Shown here: positions 1 to 9,050 of the stretch, in pieces
Position numbering within the stretch: the stretch's first letter is position 1
Layout of the letters: each line of letters begins with the position of its first letter
Assembly (NCBI RefSeq): GCF_000015165.1
Contig: NC_009485.1
Coordinates: forward strand, 6,901,501-6,965,500
Origin: Bradyrhizobium sp. BTAi1
Lineage (GTDB): Bacteria; Pseudomonadota; Alphaproteobacteria; Rhizobiales; Xanthobacteraceae
DNA: 64,000 nucleotides
Reading direction: 5' to 3'
Notes under the pieces: model-generated
The model's database searches: none
Told to the model about the DNA's origin: nothing
Seen by the model: the letters and a program-made list of their open reading frames with translations, nothing else
Program-made: the position numbers and the translations under genes

Positions 1-1327
1 CCAGGGCCTTGACCTCGGTTGCAACGACCGCGAATCCGCGGCCCGCTTCGCCGGCCCGAGCCGCCTCGATGGTCGCGTTCAGCGCGAGGAGATTGGTCTG
101 GCCCGCGATCGTGTTGATCAGTTCAACGACGTCGCCAATACGGCCTGCGGCCTTGGACAGTTCGGCGACTTGATCATTCGTCTTTCGCGCCTGATTGACC
201 GCATCGTTGGCCATACGGGCGGACTCCTGCACCTGCCGGCTGATCTCCGTGACGGAGGATGACAATTCCTCGGTGGCCGAAGCTACTGACTGGACATTGG
301 TCGAGGCTTCTTCCGAGGCTGCAGCAACCGTCGTCGACAGTTCCTGAGAGCGCGAGGCGGTCGTGCTCAAACTGCCGGCAGAGGCTTCCAGCTCGGTTGA
401 TGCCGAGGAGACCGTATCCACGATTTCACCGACAGCGTGCTCGAAGCGGTCCGCGAGATCGAGCATGTCGCGGCGGCGCTGTTCTGATGCCTTCCGTTCC
501 GCCTCCTCTTGTGCCTGCTTCAGCCGAGCCACTTCAAGCCCGTTGGTCTTGAACACCTCCACGGTCTTGGCCATCTCGCCGATCTCGTCACGGCGCGCGA
601 TCTCGGGCACCTCCGTCGTCAGATCGTTATTGGCGAGCCGCCCCATGGCCTCCTTGAGCCTTGCAACGGGTCCTGACAATGACTTCAATCCAATGAACAA
701 GGCGGCGAGAACGCCGATGAGGAGACCTGCCCCGCCAACCAGCAGAACGTTGCGAGTGGTTGCGGCAGCCTCCGCTCTGAGCGCCGCACGCTGCTTGTTC
801 ACCCGGTCAACCGTCGCCAAGGAGAACTTCTGAAGCTCATCAAGCAATCGATCGATCGATGGGTCACATTCCTTGTGTGCCCGCTCGCCCACTTTGGCAT
901 TTTCTTGAGCTGTCGTCGATTTCGCGGCCGCTAGCAGAATCGGATCGCACGCGGCAAATGTGGCCTGAAACCGTGAGGCGAAGTTTCGGATGTCATTCGC
1001 TTGAATCGCGCTATCTTTGGCGGCCGCCTGCAACAGTCCCGCGATCCCGTCACGTGCCTCCACTGCGGTCTTCATCCGACTCGCATTCGCCTCGTCTGTC
1101 GTTTCCGTGAGGAGCGCGTAGAGAGCCGCATGATACGTCTCGGCGCGGCGCTGAGCCCGGACGAGACCGATATTGGCTGACTGGTCCGAGATCAGCTCGG
1201 AGAAGTCCTCGACCGTGCCAGCCAGCTGGACGGTACTATAGGCAACGATCCCCACAAGTGCCGAACCAAGCACCGCGACGATGAGACCGAGTTTCCAGAC
1301 GATTTTGAGATTATCTAAGAGCTTCAT
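1..1327 (-). CDS. Methyl-accepting chemotaxis protein, 3' end outside window
   Basis: Chemoreceptor that senses a ligand and signals to CheA/CheW. My reverse-strand translation starts MKLLDNLKIVWKLGLIVAVL, a first membrane segment. It is followed by about 170 residues of helical, presumably periplasmic, sensor region, a second membrane segment (LLVGGAGLLIGVLAALFIGL), a HAMP region (LANNDLTTEVPEIARRDEIG) and the start of the signalling coiled coil. The last visible part, NLLALNATIEAARAGEAGRG, is the beginning of the conserved hairpin of the family. About 442 codons are present and the rest lies before base 1. The ATG follows GGAGTGAAGGGCA, a good ribosome site. The ligand cannot be read from the sequence. 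Next to an aromatic catabolic cluster it could serve taxis to aromatics, but that is only a guess from position. Confidence 0.92.
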   Translation of the reverse strand, partial: MKLLDNLKIVWKLGLIVAVLGSALVGIVAYSTVQLAGTVEDFSELISDQSANIGLVRAQRRAETYHAALYALLTETTDEANASRMKTAVEARDGIAGLLQAAAKDSAIQANDIRNFASRFQATFAACDPILLAAAKSTTAQENAKVGERAHKECDPSIDRLLDELQKFSLATVDRVNKQRAALRAEAAATTRNVLLVGGAGLLIGVLAALFIGLKSLSGPVARLKEAMGRLANNDLTTEVPEIARRDEIGEMAKTVEVFKTNGLEVARLKQAQEEAERKASEQRRRDMLDLADRFEHAVGEIVDTVSSASTELEASAGSLSTTASRSQELSTTVAAASEEASTNVQSVASATEELSSSVTEISRQVQESARMANDAVNQARKTNDQVAELSKAAGRIGDVVELINTIAGQTNLLALNATIEAARAGEAGRGFAVVATEVKAL

Positions 1328-1762
1328 TGCCCTTCACTCCGCATCCTTGCGACGATATGTCACGTAGACCCGGCGCGACTTAAGGACAGCAAGCTTAACA
1401 TGTACCAAATTCCGAAACCGTAGTGCTACGGACCCGCGAGCGTTTCAGGCAGTGATTTCGCGCTCTCCGTAGATTCACGGAGAACATTGGTGTGTAGGTA
1501 AGCCAACTACACGGTCCGTGGCTTACTACTCCTGGTCGAAAATCGTCGAACCGTCCGGGCGCTACGATTGAAACAGTTTCGGTCGCCTGGCCGTTGGCTC
1601 TCGTCCGGTGACGAGGATTGGATCCTCGTCGCGATCAAGTCGGCTCTGATCAAGCCGAAGCGCACGGGTCTGGCCTGATCGCTGAACCTCATCAGCAAAT
1701 CGGACCGCCGCCGGTCGATCGGGACCCGCCGACAGTCCGTTGCGCCCTGCGGGCTCGAAACC
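1328..1762. other. Gene-free stretch with inverted repeats
   Basis: No convincing gene. Two dyads stand out: CTCCGT/ACGGAG around 1468-1485, and the perfect arms GACGAGGAT/ATCCTCGTC with a 3-base spacer at 1610-1630. The second lies about 130 bases beyond the stop codon of the benzoate:CoA ligase gene. It could fold at the end of the box transcript, but no run of U follows it, so I do not call it an intrinsic terminator. The 5' side should hold the chemoreceptor promoter, which I could not identify. Confidence 0.5.
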
Positions 1763-3364
1763 TCAGCCTGCGGCTTGCTGCTCCAACGCGCGCAGCTTGA
1801 AGCGCTGGATTTTTCCGGTGGCGGTCTTCGGCAGCTCGTCGACATATTCGATCATGCGGGGATATTTATACGGCGCCAGCCGATCCTTGACGAACGCCTT
1901 GAGCTCGGCGTCGTTGGTGGTCGCGCCGTGCTTGAGCACCACGAACGCCTTGGTCTTTGTCAAGCCTTCGGCATCGGGCACGCCGATCACGGCCGCCTCG
2001 AGGATCGCGGGATGCTGGACCAGCGTCGCCTCGACCTCGAACGGGCTGACATAGATGCCGGAGACCTTGAGCATGTCGTCGCTGCGCCCGGAATAGGTGT
2101 AGGTCCCGTCGGCGTTGCGCACATATTTGTCGCCGCTCTTGGTCCAGCCGCCCTGGAAGGTCTCGCGCGTCTTGGCGCGGTTGCCCCAGTACATCATCGC
2201 TGCCGACGGACCGCGGATATACAGATCGCCGGGCTCGCCATCCGGCACCGCCCCGCCATCGTCGCCGCGCAGCTCGATATCATAGCCCGGCACCGGCCAG
2301 CCGGTGGTGCCGTAACGAACGTCATCGGGGCGGTTCGAGATGAAGATGTGCAGCATCTCGGTCGAGCCGATGCCGTCGACGATGTCGACGCCGAAATGCG
2401 CCTTGAAGCGCTTGCCGATCTCGGCCGGAAGCGCCTCGCCCGCCGAAGACACCAGCCGCAGCGCCACCTGCTCGCGTGACGGCAGCGCCGGTGACGCCAG
2501 CATGCCGGCGAACCCGGTGGGCGCGCCATAGAACACGGTCGGCTTGAAGCCGCCGACCGCGCCGGTCCAGCGCTTGAACACCTCGTCCGGCGAAGCGCGG
2601 TCGGGCATCAGCAGCGTGGTGGCGCCGACCGACATCGGGAAAGTCAGCGCATTGCCGAGACCATAGGCGAAGAACAGCTTGGCCGCGGAGAAGCAGATGT
2701 CGGTCTCGGTCAGATCGAGCACCGCCTTGCCGTAGAGCTCGGCGGTGAAATACGGGTTGGCGTGCGAATGCACCGTGCCTTTCGGGCGCCCGGTCGAGCC
2801 CGAGGAGTACAGCCAGAACGCCGGATCATCGCAATGCGTGCGGGCGGGACGCGCCATCGGCGCGTGGGTTTCGACCACGGTTTCAAGCGCGATCTCGCCG
2901 AAATCGAGCGAGGCGATCGGATGCGACACGATCACCTTGCGGACCTCGTGATCACTCTTGGTCAAAGCCCCCTTGATCGCCGGCAAGACATCGCCGCTGG
3001 TCAGCACGGCCTGGGCGCGCGAATGTTCGAGCATGTAGGCGTAGTCGTCCGCGGTCAGCAGCGTATTGACTGCGACCGGCACGATGCCGGCATAGATCGC
3101 GCCCAGAAACGCCGCCGGCCAGTCGGTGCAGTCCTGCATCGCCAGCAGCACGCGTTCCTCGCGCTTGATGCCGAGATCGCGCAAGGCGGAGGCGATGCGG
3201 CGGACGCGATCCTCCAGATCGCCGTAGCTCAACGTCCCGCGGTTGTCGACGAACGCCGCCTTCGTTCCGCGGCTGCTGTTCAGCGCCAAGAGATGCGCGG
3301 AAAAATTGAATGCCTCCGGCGGCACCGGCACGTGCGGCGAGGACTTCTCCGAGATCTGATCCAT
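1763..3364 (-). CDS. bclA: Benzoate--CoA ligase
   Basis: ATP-dependent ligase converting benzoate, CoA and ATP to benzoyl-CoA, AMP and pyrophosphate; the cytoplasmic entry step of the box pathway. The 533-residue length is normal for the family. The adenylate-forming motif YSSGSTGRPKG is at 186-196, the AMP-binding region GIGSTEMLHIF lies mid-protein, and the C-terminal PKTATGKIQRFKLR places the adenylation lysine at 518. The ATG follows GGGGGAGGAAC, a strong ribosome site. It is the last gene of boxC-boxB-boxA-bclA, 59 bases after boxA, so it is probably co-transcribed from the BoxR-controlled promoter. Specificity for benzoate rather than a substituted benzoate rests on family similarity and on the operon. 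Confidence 0.95.
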   Translation of the reverse strand: MDQISEKSSPHVPVPPEAFNFSAHLLALNSSRGTKAAFVDNRGTLSYGDLEDRVRRIASALRDLGIKREERVLLAMQDCTDWPAAFLGAIYAGIVPVAVNTLLTADDYAYMLEHSRAQAVLTSGDVLPAIKGALTKSDHEVRKVIVSHPIASLDFGEIALETVVETHAPMARPARTHCDDPAFWLYSSGSTGRPKGTVHSHANPYFTAELYGKAVLDLTETDICFSAAKLFFAYGLGNALTFPMSVGATTLLMPDRASPDEVFKRWTGAVGGFKPTVFYGAPTGFAGMLASPALPSREQVALRLVSSAGEALPAEIGKRFKAHFGVDIVDGIGSTEMLHIFISNRPDDVRYGTTGWPVPGYDIELRGDDGGAVPDGEPGDLYIRGPSAAMMYWGNRAKTRETFQGGWTKSGDKYVRNADGTYTYSGRSDDMLKVSGIYVSPFEVEATLVQHPAILEAAVIGVPDAEGLTKTKAFVVLKHGATTNDAELKAFVKDRLAPYKYPRMIEYVDELPKTATGKIQRFKLRALEQQAAG

Positions 3365-3423
3365 GTTCCTCCCCCTGAGGCGGCGACTTTGCCGCTTGCG
3401 ATCCCCGCTCTTGCCGGCGGTTA

Positions 3424-4605
3424 CTAATAGGTTTCGACGTGATAGCGCCCCTCGGCGCGCATCTGGCTGCGCAGCTCATGCCAGCGCAGTTCGGAGCCGC
3501 GGCAGATGTCGTCGAGCGCCGCATCGACCCCCTGCTCCATGCCCTTGAGGCCGCAGACATAGATATGGGTGGCGGCGGACGCCAGCAGGCCCGAGACGGC
3601 CGCCTCCTCGCGCCGCAGAAGATCCTGCACATAGACCTTCTTCTCGCCCGGCACGCGCGAATAGGCGAAATGCTTGCGGAGCAGACTCTCCGGCACCTTC
3701 TGCAGCGGCCCGAAATAAGGCAGGTCCTGCGGCCTTCGCGCGCCGAAGAACAGCATCATGCGGCCGGAGGCGCCGGGCATCGCCCGCCGCCGCCATTCGG
3801 TGAAGCCGCGGAACGGTGCCGACCCGGTGCCGGTGCAGATCATGATGATGTTGGCCGCCGGATCGTTCGGCATCAGGAAGGTGGCGCCGAACGGGCCGGT
3901 GACCTGCACCTTGTCGCCCTTCTTCAGATCACAGATGTAGTTCGAGCATACACCATTCGGCTCGCGCTTGACCGTGAGCGCGAGGTTGTTGGTGTTGGGC
4001 CGCTCGCCGTGGCGCGGGCTTGCGATCGAGTAGAGCCGGATCCGATGCGGCTTGCCGTCGGCGTCGAGGCCCGGCGGCACGATGCCGATCGACTGGCCCT
4101 CCAGCACCGGAAACGGCTGGTCGGCGAAATCGAGGATGACGTGATGAACGTCGACATCGGATTCGTCGTGCGTCAGCCGGTAGTTGCCGGTGACGGTGGC
4201 GACCGCCGCGGCGTCGCGGTTGTAGAGGTTGATCGCGGGCTTGGCCGCCGAAGCCGGTGCGACGGACTTGCCGCCGGCGCCGGTATGGGCGGCATCGATC
4301 AGCGCCAGCACCTCGGCATCGACCGCCTCGCCCTCCGCGCCCGACGCGAGCTCCGCCTGTTTCGGCAACTCGTTCCAGGAGTACTGATCGTCGATCGAAT
4401 AGGCCTGTGCCACGATCCGCCAATTGTCGATCGATCCGGTCGGACAGGGCTGAATGCAATCCATGCAGAAATTGCACTTGGTCGCATCGACAACATAGTT
4501 GTTGTTGTCATGCGTGATCGCATCCTCCGGACAGGTCTCCTCGCACGTATTGCAGCGGATGCAGATTTCCGGGTCGATCAGGTGCTGCTTGAGGGGCGCG
4601 TTCAT
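3424..4605 (-). CDS. boxA: Benzoyl-CoA 2,3-epoxidase, reductase component BoxA
   Basis: Passes electrons from NADPH to the oxygenase BoxB for epoxidation of benzoyl-CoA. The 393-residue protein starts with a bacterial ferredoxin module holding two Cys sets, C15/C18/C21/C25 and C44/C47/C50/C54, which fits two 4Fe-4S clusters. After an Ala-rich linker comes an FNR-like module with the flavin motif RLYSIAS, the pyridine nucleotide motif CTGTGSAPFRG, and YVCGLKGMEQGV near the C-terminus. This ferredoxin plus reductase fusion is the BoxA arrangement. It sits 63 bases downstream of boxB, and a perfect 11-bp hairpin fills part of that gap. The ribosome site before the ATG is weak, so expression may depend on how translation or transcription passes from boxB. 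Confidence 0.95.
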   Translation of the reverse strand: MNAPLKQHLIDPEICIRCNTCEETCPEDAITHDNNNYVVDATKCNFCMDCIQPCPTGSIDNWRIVAQAYSIDDQYSWNELPKQAELASGAEGEAVDAEVLALIDAAHTGAGGKSVAPASAAKPAINLYNRDAAAVATVTGNYRLTHDESDVDVHHVILDFADQPFPVLEGQSIGIVPPGLDADGKPHRIRLYSIASPRHGERPNTNNLALTVKREPNGVCSNYICDLKKGDKVQVTGPFGATFLMPNDPAANIIMICTGTGSAPFRGFTEWRRRAMPGASGRMMLFFGARRPQDLPYFGPLQKVPESLLRKHFAYSRVPGEKKVYVQDLLRREEAAVSGLLASAATHIYVCGLKGMEQGVDAALDDICRGSELRWHELRSQMRAEGRYHVETY

Positions 4606-4628
4606 GGCTCACACCGCAGGGAAAAGGC

Positions 4629-4655
4629 GGCCGTCCCACGGAAGGTGGGACGGCC
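4629..4655 (-). promoter_or_regulatory. Intercistronic hairpin between boxB and boxA
   Basis: GGCCGTCCCAC and GTGGGACGGCC form a perfect 11-bp stem around a 5-base loop, 13 bases beyond the boxB stop and 23 bases before boxA. On the transcribed strand the stem is followed after a few bases by TTTT, so it could act as a partial terminator. It could equally be an mRNA-stabilising or processing structure that sets the boxB to boxA ratio. Base pairing is seen directly; the role is inferred. Confidence 0.6.
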
Positions 4656-4668
4656 TGATGTCGCGAGA

Positions 4669-6117
<1,449 letters not shown>

Positions 6118-6155
6118 GGGTCCTCTCCCTCTCCGATATTGTCAAACCGCGCGCG

Positions 6156-7844
6156 TCAGACGCGCCTCAGATCGTAGGTCGGGCGTTGCCCGGTGCCGTA
6201 GCGCGCCAGCGCGCCCTCCTCGCCGACCGCATTAGGCCGCTGGAAGATCCAGTTCTGCCAGGCGGTGAGCCGCGCGAAGATCTTGGACTCCATCGTCTCG
6301 GGCCCGGCGAAGCGCAGATTGGCTTCGAGACCGGTCATCGCATCGGGCGAGAAGCTCGCGCGCTCTTCGAGGAACACGCGCACCTCGTCCGCCCAGTCGA
6401 TGTCGTCCAATGCGAAGGTGACGAGCCCCAGCGCCTCGGCCTCGTCGGCGTCCAGCGCCGTTGCGATTTTGGCTTCGAGCTGCGCCGGCTTGTCGGGCGT
6501 GGCCAGGAAGCGCGACTGCAAGCGGGTGAGGCCATGCGACATCGGATAGGCGCCGAAATTGGCGCGCGTCAGCTCGATCGTCGCTGCCGGGCGATTGTCG
6601 CCCTGGAACTGGCCGAGCAGCATGTAGCTGCGGTCAGCGGCGAAAGCGAGCTCGGCGAGCGTGCCGACGAAGCAGGAGCCGGGCTCGATCAGCGCCACCA
6701 GGGTCCGCGAGGTCACATCGATGCGCTTCAGGACGCGCTTCCAGTAATGGCGGATCTCGTGCACGAACCAATTGTCGCGATGCGCTTCGAGCAGATCATC
6801 ATAGGCGCGGGCGACCTCGGGATCGCCCTCGGTCTTGAAGATGACCGTTCCGATCTCATAGGCATTGTTGCGCAAGTGAAGAATGGCGTCGTCGAGCTCG
6901 CGGGCGCATTGCAACGGCCAGAACGCAGCTCCGAGCGCCACGATCTCCGCGGCGGACTTGGCTGACGCCGCCTCGGCCACACGCACCGTGATGGTGGCGA
7001 GCCGCTGCGCCGCCTCGATGTCGAGCCGGACGAAGCCGTAGTCGATGCCGTCGGCGCGGAATTTGCGATCGAGCTGCGTGAGCTTCACGCCCTCGGCGGG
7101 ACCGCTGCGCGGCGACTTGGTCGCCAGATCGGACGCCGTCGCCTTGACACGCTCTTCGAGCTTCGACGGAGGCACCAGTTCGTCGATCAGGCGCCATTGC
7201 ACGGCGCGGCGCCCCTTGATCCCCTCTTCGATGGTGCAGAACACGTCGGCGTGGTCGCGGCGCACCATCCGCTTGTCGACAACGCGCGTCAGGCCTCCGG
7301 TGCCCGGCAGCACGGCGAGCAACGGCACTTCGGGCAGCGACACCGCGGTGGAGCCATCATCGACCATCATGATGTGGTCGGTCGCCAGCGCCAGCTCGTA
7401 GCCGCCGCCGGCGGCCGTGCCGTTCACCACCGTGACGAAGCGCTGGCCGGAATATTGGCTCGCATCCTCCATCGCGTTGCGCGTCTCATTGGTGAACTTG
7501 CAGAAGTTGACCTTGTGCGGATGTTCCGAACCGGCCAGCATGCGGATGTTGGCGCCCGCGCAGAACACGCGGTCTTTGGCCGAGCGCAGCAGCACGACCT
7601 TGACGTTGGGATGCTCGAAGCGGAGCCGCATCAACGCGTCGGCAAGCTCGATGTCGACGCCGAGATCGTAGGAGTTCAGCTTGAGCTGATAGCCCTCGAA
7701 CAGCCCGGCATTCTCGTCGACATCCATCGCGAGCGTCGCGGTCTCGCCTTGGACCGACAGCTTCCAGTGGCGGTAGCGCGACGGTTCCGTCTGGAAATCG
7801 ATGAACGCTTTTCCGTTTGCGAGCTTCCGCGGTGCGCCAGCCAT
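6156..7844 (-). CDS. boxC: 2,3-epoxybenzoyl-CoA dihydrolase / benzoyl-CoA-dihydrodiol lyase BoxC
   Basis: Crotonase-fold enzyme that hydrolyses and opens the ring of 2,3-epoxybenzoyl-CoA, giving 3,4-dehydroadipyl-CoA semialdehyde and formate. Crotonase features include CAGANIRMLAGSEHPHKVNF and the oxyanion segment VNGTAAGGGYELALATDHIM. The frame stays open to 7895, but I place the start at the ATG at 7844 (MAGAPRKLANG) because AGGGGAAA lies just upstream. A start at 7895 would put two BoxR operator sites and the promoter -10 inside or at the edge of the gene. From 7844 the protein has 562 residues, close to known BoxC. It is the first gene of the operon. Confidence 0.94.
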   Translation of the reverse strand: MAGAPRKLANGKAFIDFQTEPSRYRHWKLSVQGETATLAMDVDENAGLFEGYQLKLNSYDLGVDIELADALMRLRFEHPNVKVVLLRSAKDRVFCAGANIRMLAGSEHPHKVNFCKFTNETRNAMEDASQYSGQRFVTVVNGTAAGGGYELALATDHIMMVDDGSTAVSLPEVPLLAVLPGTGGLTRVVDKRMVRRDHADVFCTIEEGIKGRRAVQWRLIDELVPPSKLEERVKATASDLATKSPRSGPAEGVKLTQLDRKFRADGIDYGFVRLDIEAAQRLATITVRVAEAASAKSAAEIVALGAAFWPLQCARELDDAILHLRNNAYEIGTVIFKTEGDPEVARAYDDLLEAHRDNWFVHEIRHYWKRVLKRIDVTSRTLVALIEPGSCFVGTLAELAFAADRSYMLLGQFQGDNRPAATIELTRANFGAYPMSHGLTRLQSRFLATPDKPAQLEAKIATALDADEAEALGLVTFALDDIDWADEVRVFLEERASFSPDAMTGLEANLRFAGPETMESKIFARLTAWQNWIFQRPNAVGEEGALARYGTGQRPTYDLRRV

Positions 7845-7856
7845 GGCCGTTTCCCC

Positions 7857-7934
7857 TGCATGATTTTGCATGTCTGGGTCGCTCTTATAGTGCATTATTT
7901 TGCATTGTCTAGTTCTAATCTGCAGAAATATGCA
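7857..7934 (-). promoter_or_regulatory. Three TGCA-N6-TGCA BoxR operator candidates
   Basis: Three copies of TGCA-N6-TGCA lie upstream of boxC: 7857-7870 (spacer TGATTT), 7891-7904 (TTATTT) and 7921-7934 (GAAATA), starting 34 and 30 bases apart. Operators with repeated TGCA are known for BzdR and BoxR, the benzoyl-CoA-responsive repressors of Azoarcus; that is established family knowledge. Binding here is inferred. The middle copy fills the spacer of the predicted promoter and the first lies between the start site and the ribosome site of boxC. Confidence 0.85.
7884..7911 (-). promoter_or_regulatory. Predicted boxCBA-bclA sigma-70 promoter
   Basis: On the minus strand TAGACA (7911-7906) and TATAAG (7889-7884) are separated by 16 bases, good -35 and -10 hexamers for a vegetative sigma factor. 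Transcription would start near 7877, about 33 bases before the chosen boxC ATG. A TGCA-N6-TGCA site occupies 14 of the 16 spacer bases, so bound repressor should exclude RNA polymerase. Confidence 0.65.
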
Positions 7935-7982
7935 GAATAGCGCTGAGGTTTTAGTCGACGAGCTTTCGAGTGTGTATTATTA

Positions 7983-7996
7983 TGCATTTTTATGAG
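7983..7996 (+). promoter_or_regulatory. Half operator over the boxR start codon
   Basis: TGCA-TTTTTA-TGAG is an intact TGCA half with a degenerate second half, and it covers the boxR ATG at 7992. TATTAT at 7975-7980 could be a -10 for boxR, with a poor -35 (TTAGTC). Transcription would then start only a few bases before the ATG, and no ribosome site is visible, so boxR may be leaderless. Autoregulation through this half-site is inference. Confidence 0.4.
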
Positions 7997-9020
7997 CAGG
8001 ATCAGACCCCTTCAGCGCCGCTCGGCGCCGCCGCAGGACCAGCGCCAGGACAGCTTCCCCGTGGCAGGCGAGGCGGTCCCCGATCGGTTCCTCAGCGAGC
8101 TCGGCGCGCGCGTGCGCACGATGCGCGCGGTGCGAGGGATGTCCCGCAAGGTGCTGGCCCAGACCTCCGGCGTGTCAGAGCGCTACATCGCCCAGCTCGA
8201 AAGTGGCCAGGGCAATGTCTCGATCATGCTGCTGCGCCGGCTCGCCGAGGTCGCCGGCGTCCAGCTCGAGGATCTCGTTGCCGATCCCGCCGGCCGGCCG
8301 AAGGATTGGGTGCTGATCCGCGAACTGCTGATGCAGGCGCCGCCGGTCGTGATCGACGACGTCAAGGCGCTGCTGACGGGCCGCCCGCTCGATCGGCCGA
8401 CCCAGACTGCCAACATCCAGGTCGATCGCGTCGCGCTGATCGGGCTGCGCGGCGCCGGCAAATCGACGCTCGGACGATTGCTGGCCGAGCAGCTCGGCTG
8501 GCGCTTTGTCGAGCTCAACCGCGAAATCGAGCGGGACGCCGGCTTCTCCGTCAGCGAGGTGTTCTCGCTCTACGGCCAGGACGCCTATCGCCGGTTCGAG
8601 CAGGCCGCGCTGGCGCGCATCGTCGCGGAGCCCGGGCCCATGGTGCTCGCCGTGGGCGGCGGCATCGTGTCGGATCCGGTCACCTTCGAGCGCCTGCTCG
8701 CCGAGTACTTCTGTATCTGGATCAAGGCCAGCCCGACCGAGCACATGGAGCGGGTCCGTGCGCAGGGCGATGTCCGGCCGATGGCCGACGACAGCAGCGC
8801 GATGAGCGAGCTCGTCACCATCCTGAAGAGCCGCGAGGCCCTGTACGCGCGGGCCCGCGCCTCGCTCGATACGTCGGGCGCCCGCGTCGGGGACTCGGTG
8901 CAGGCGCTGCTCCGGATGGTCCGCAATTATTGCACCGCCGGCTGCCCCTATGTGGCCCGCAATCGCATCGCGGCAGCGGGCGCGAACGGGCCGGTATGCG
9001 AGGCGGCCGCGGAGCGCTAG
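7992..9020 (+). CDS. boxR: BoxR-type transcriptional regulator
   Basis: Regulator with an N-terminal XRE-type helix-turn-helix (about 35-92, with MSRKVLAQTSGVSERYIAQL) joined to a shikimate-kinase-like domain carrying a P-loop, GLRGAGKST, at 151-159. This is the BoxR/BzdR design, in which the kinase-like part senses benzoyl-CoA. It is divergent from boxC, with three candidate operators between them. The protein is 342 residues, longer than its neighbour paralogue because of a C-terminal tail with three cysteines (YCTAGCPYVARN and GPVCE) whose role is unknown. The chosen ATG has no clear ribosome site. The frame overlapping it from 7970 lacks these domains. Confidence 0.93.
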   Translation: MSRIRPLQRRSAPPQDQRQDSFPVAGEAVPDRFLSELGARVRTMRAVRGMSRKVLAQTSGVSERYIAQLESGQGNVSIMLLRRLAEVAGVQLEDLVADPAGRPKDWVLIRELLMQAPPVVIDDVKALLTGRPLDRPTQTANIQVDRVALIGLRGAGKSTLGRLLAEQLGWRFVELNREIERDAGFSVSEVFSLYGQDAYRRFEQAALARIVAEPGPMVLAVGGGIVSDPVTFERLLAEYFCIWIKASPTEHMERVRAQGDVRPMADDSSAMSELVTILKSREALYARARASLDTSGARVGDSVQALLRMVRNYCTAGCPYVARNRIAAAGANGPVCEAAAER

Positions 9021-9050
9021 ATCACGCGTGTCTGTGGAAACGCAGCATGA

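Noticed and set aside
1610..1630. Terminator for the box operon
   Set aside because: The dyad is perfect but no U run follows it in the transcript direction, so intrinsic termination is not supported.
1507..1845. A 112-residue frame beyond the ligase gene end
   Set aside because: It overlaps the ligase 3' end in another frame and has no protein-like pattern.
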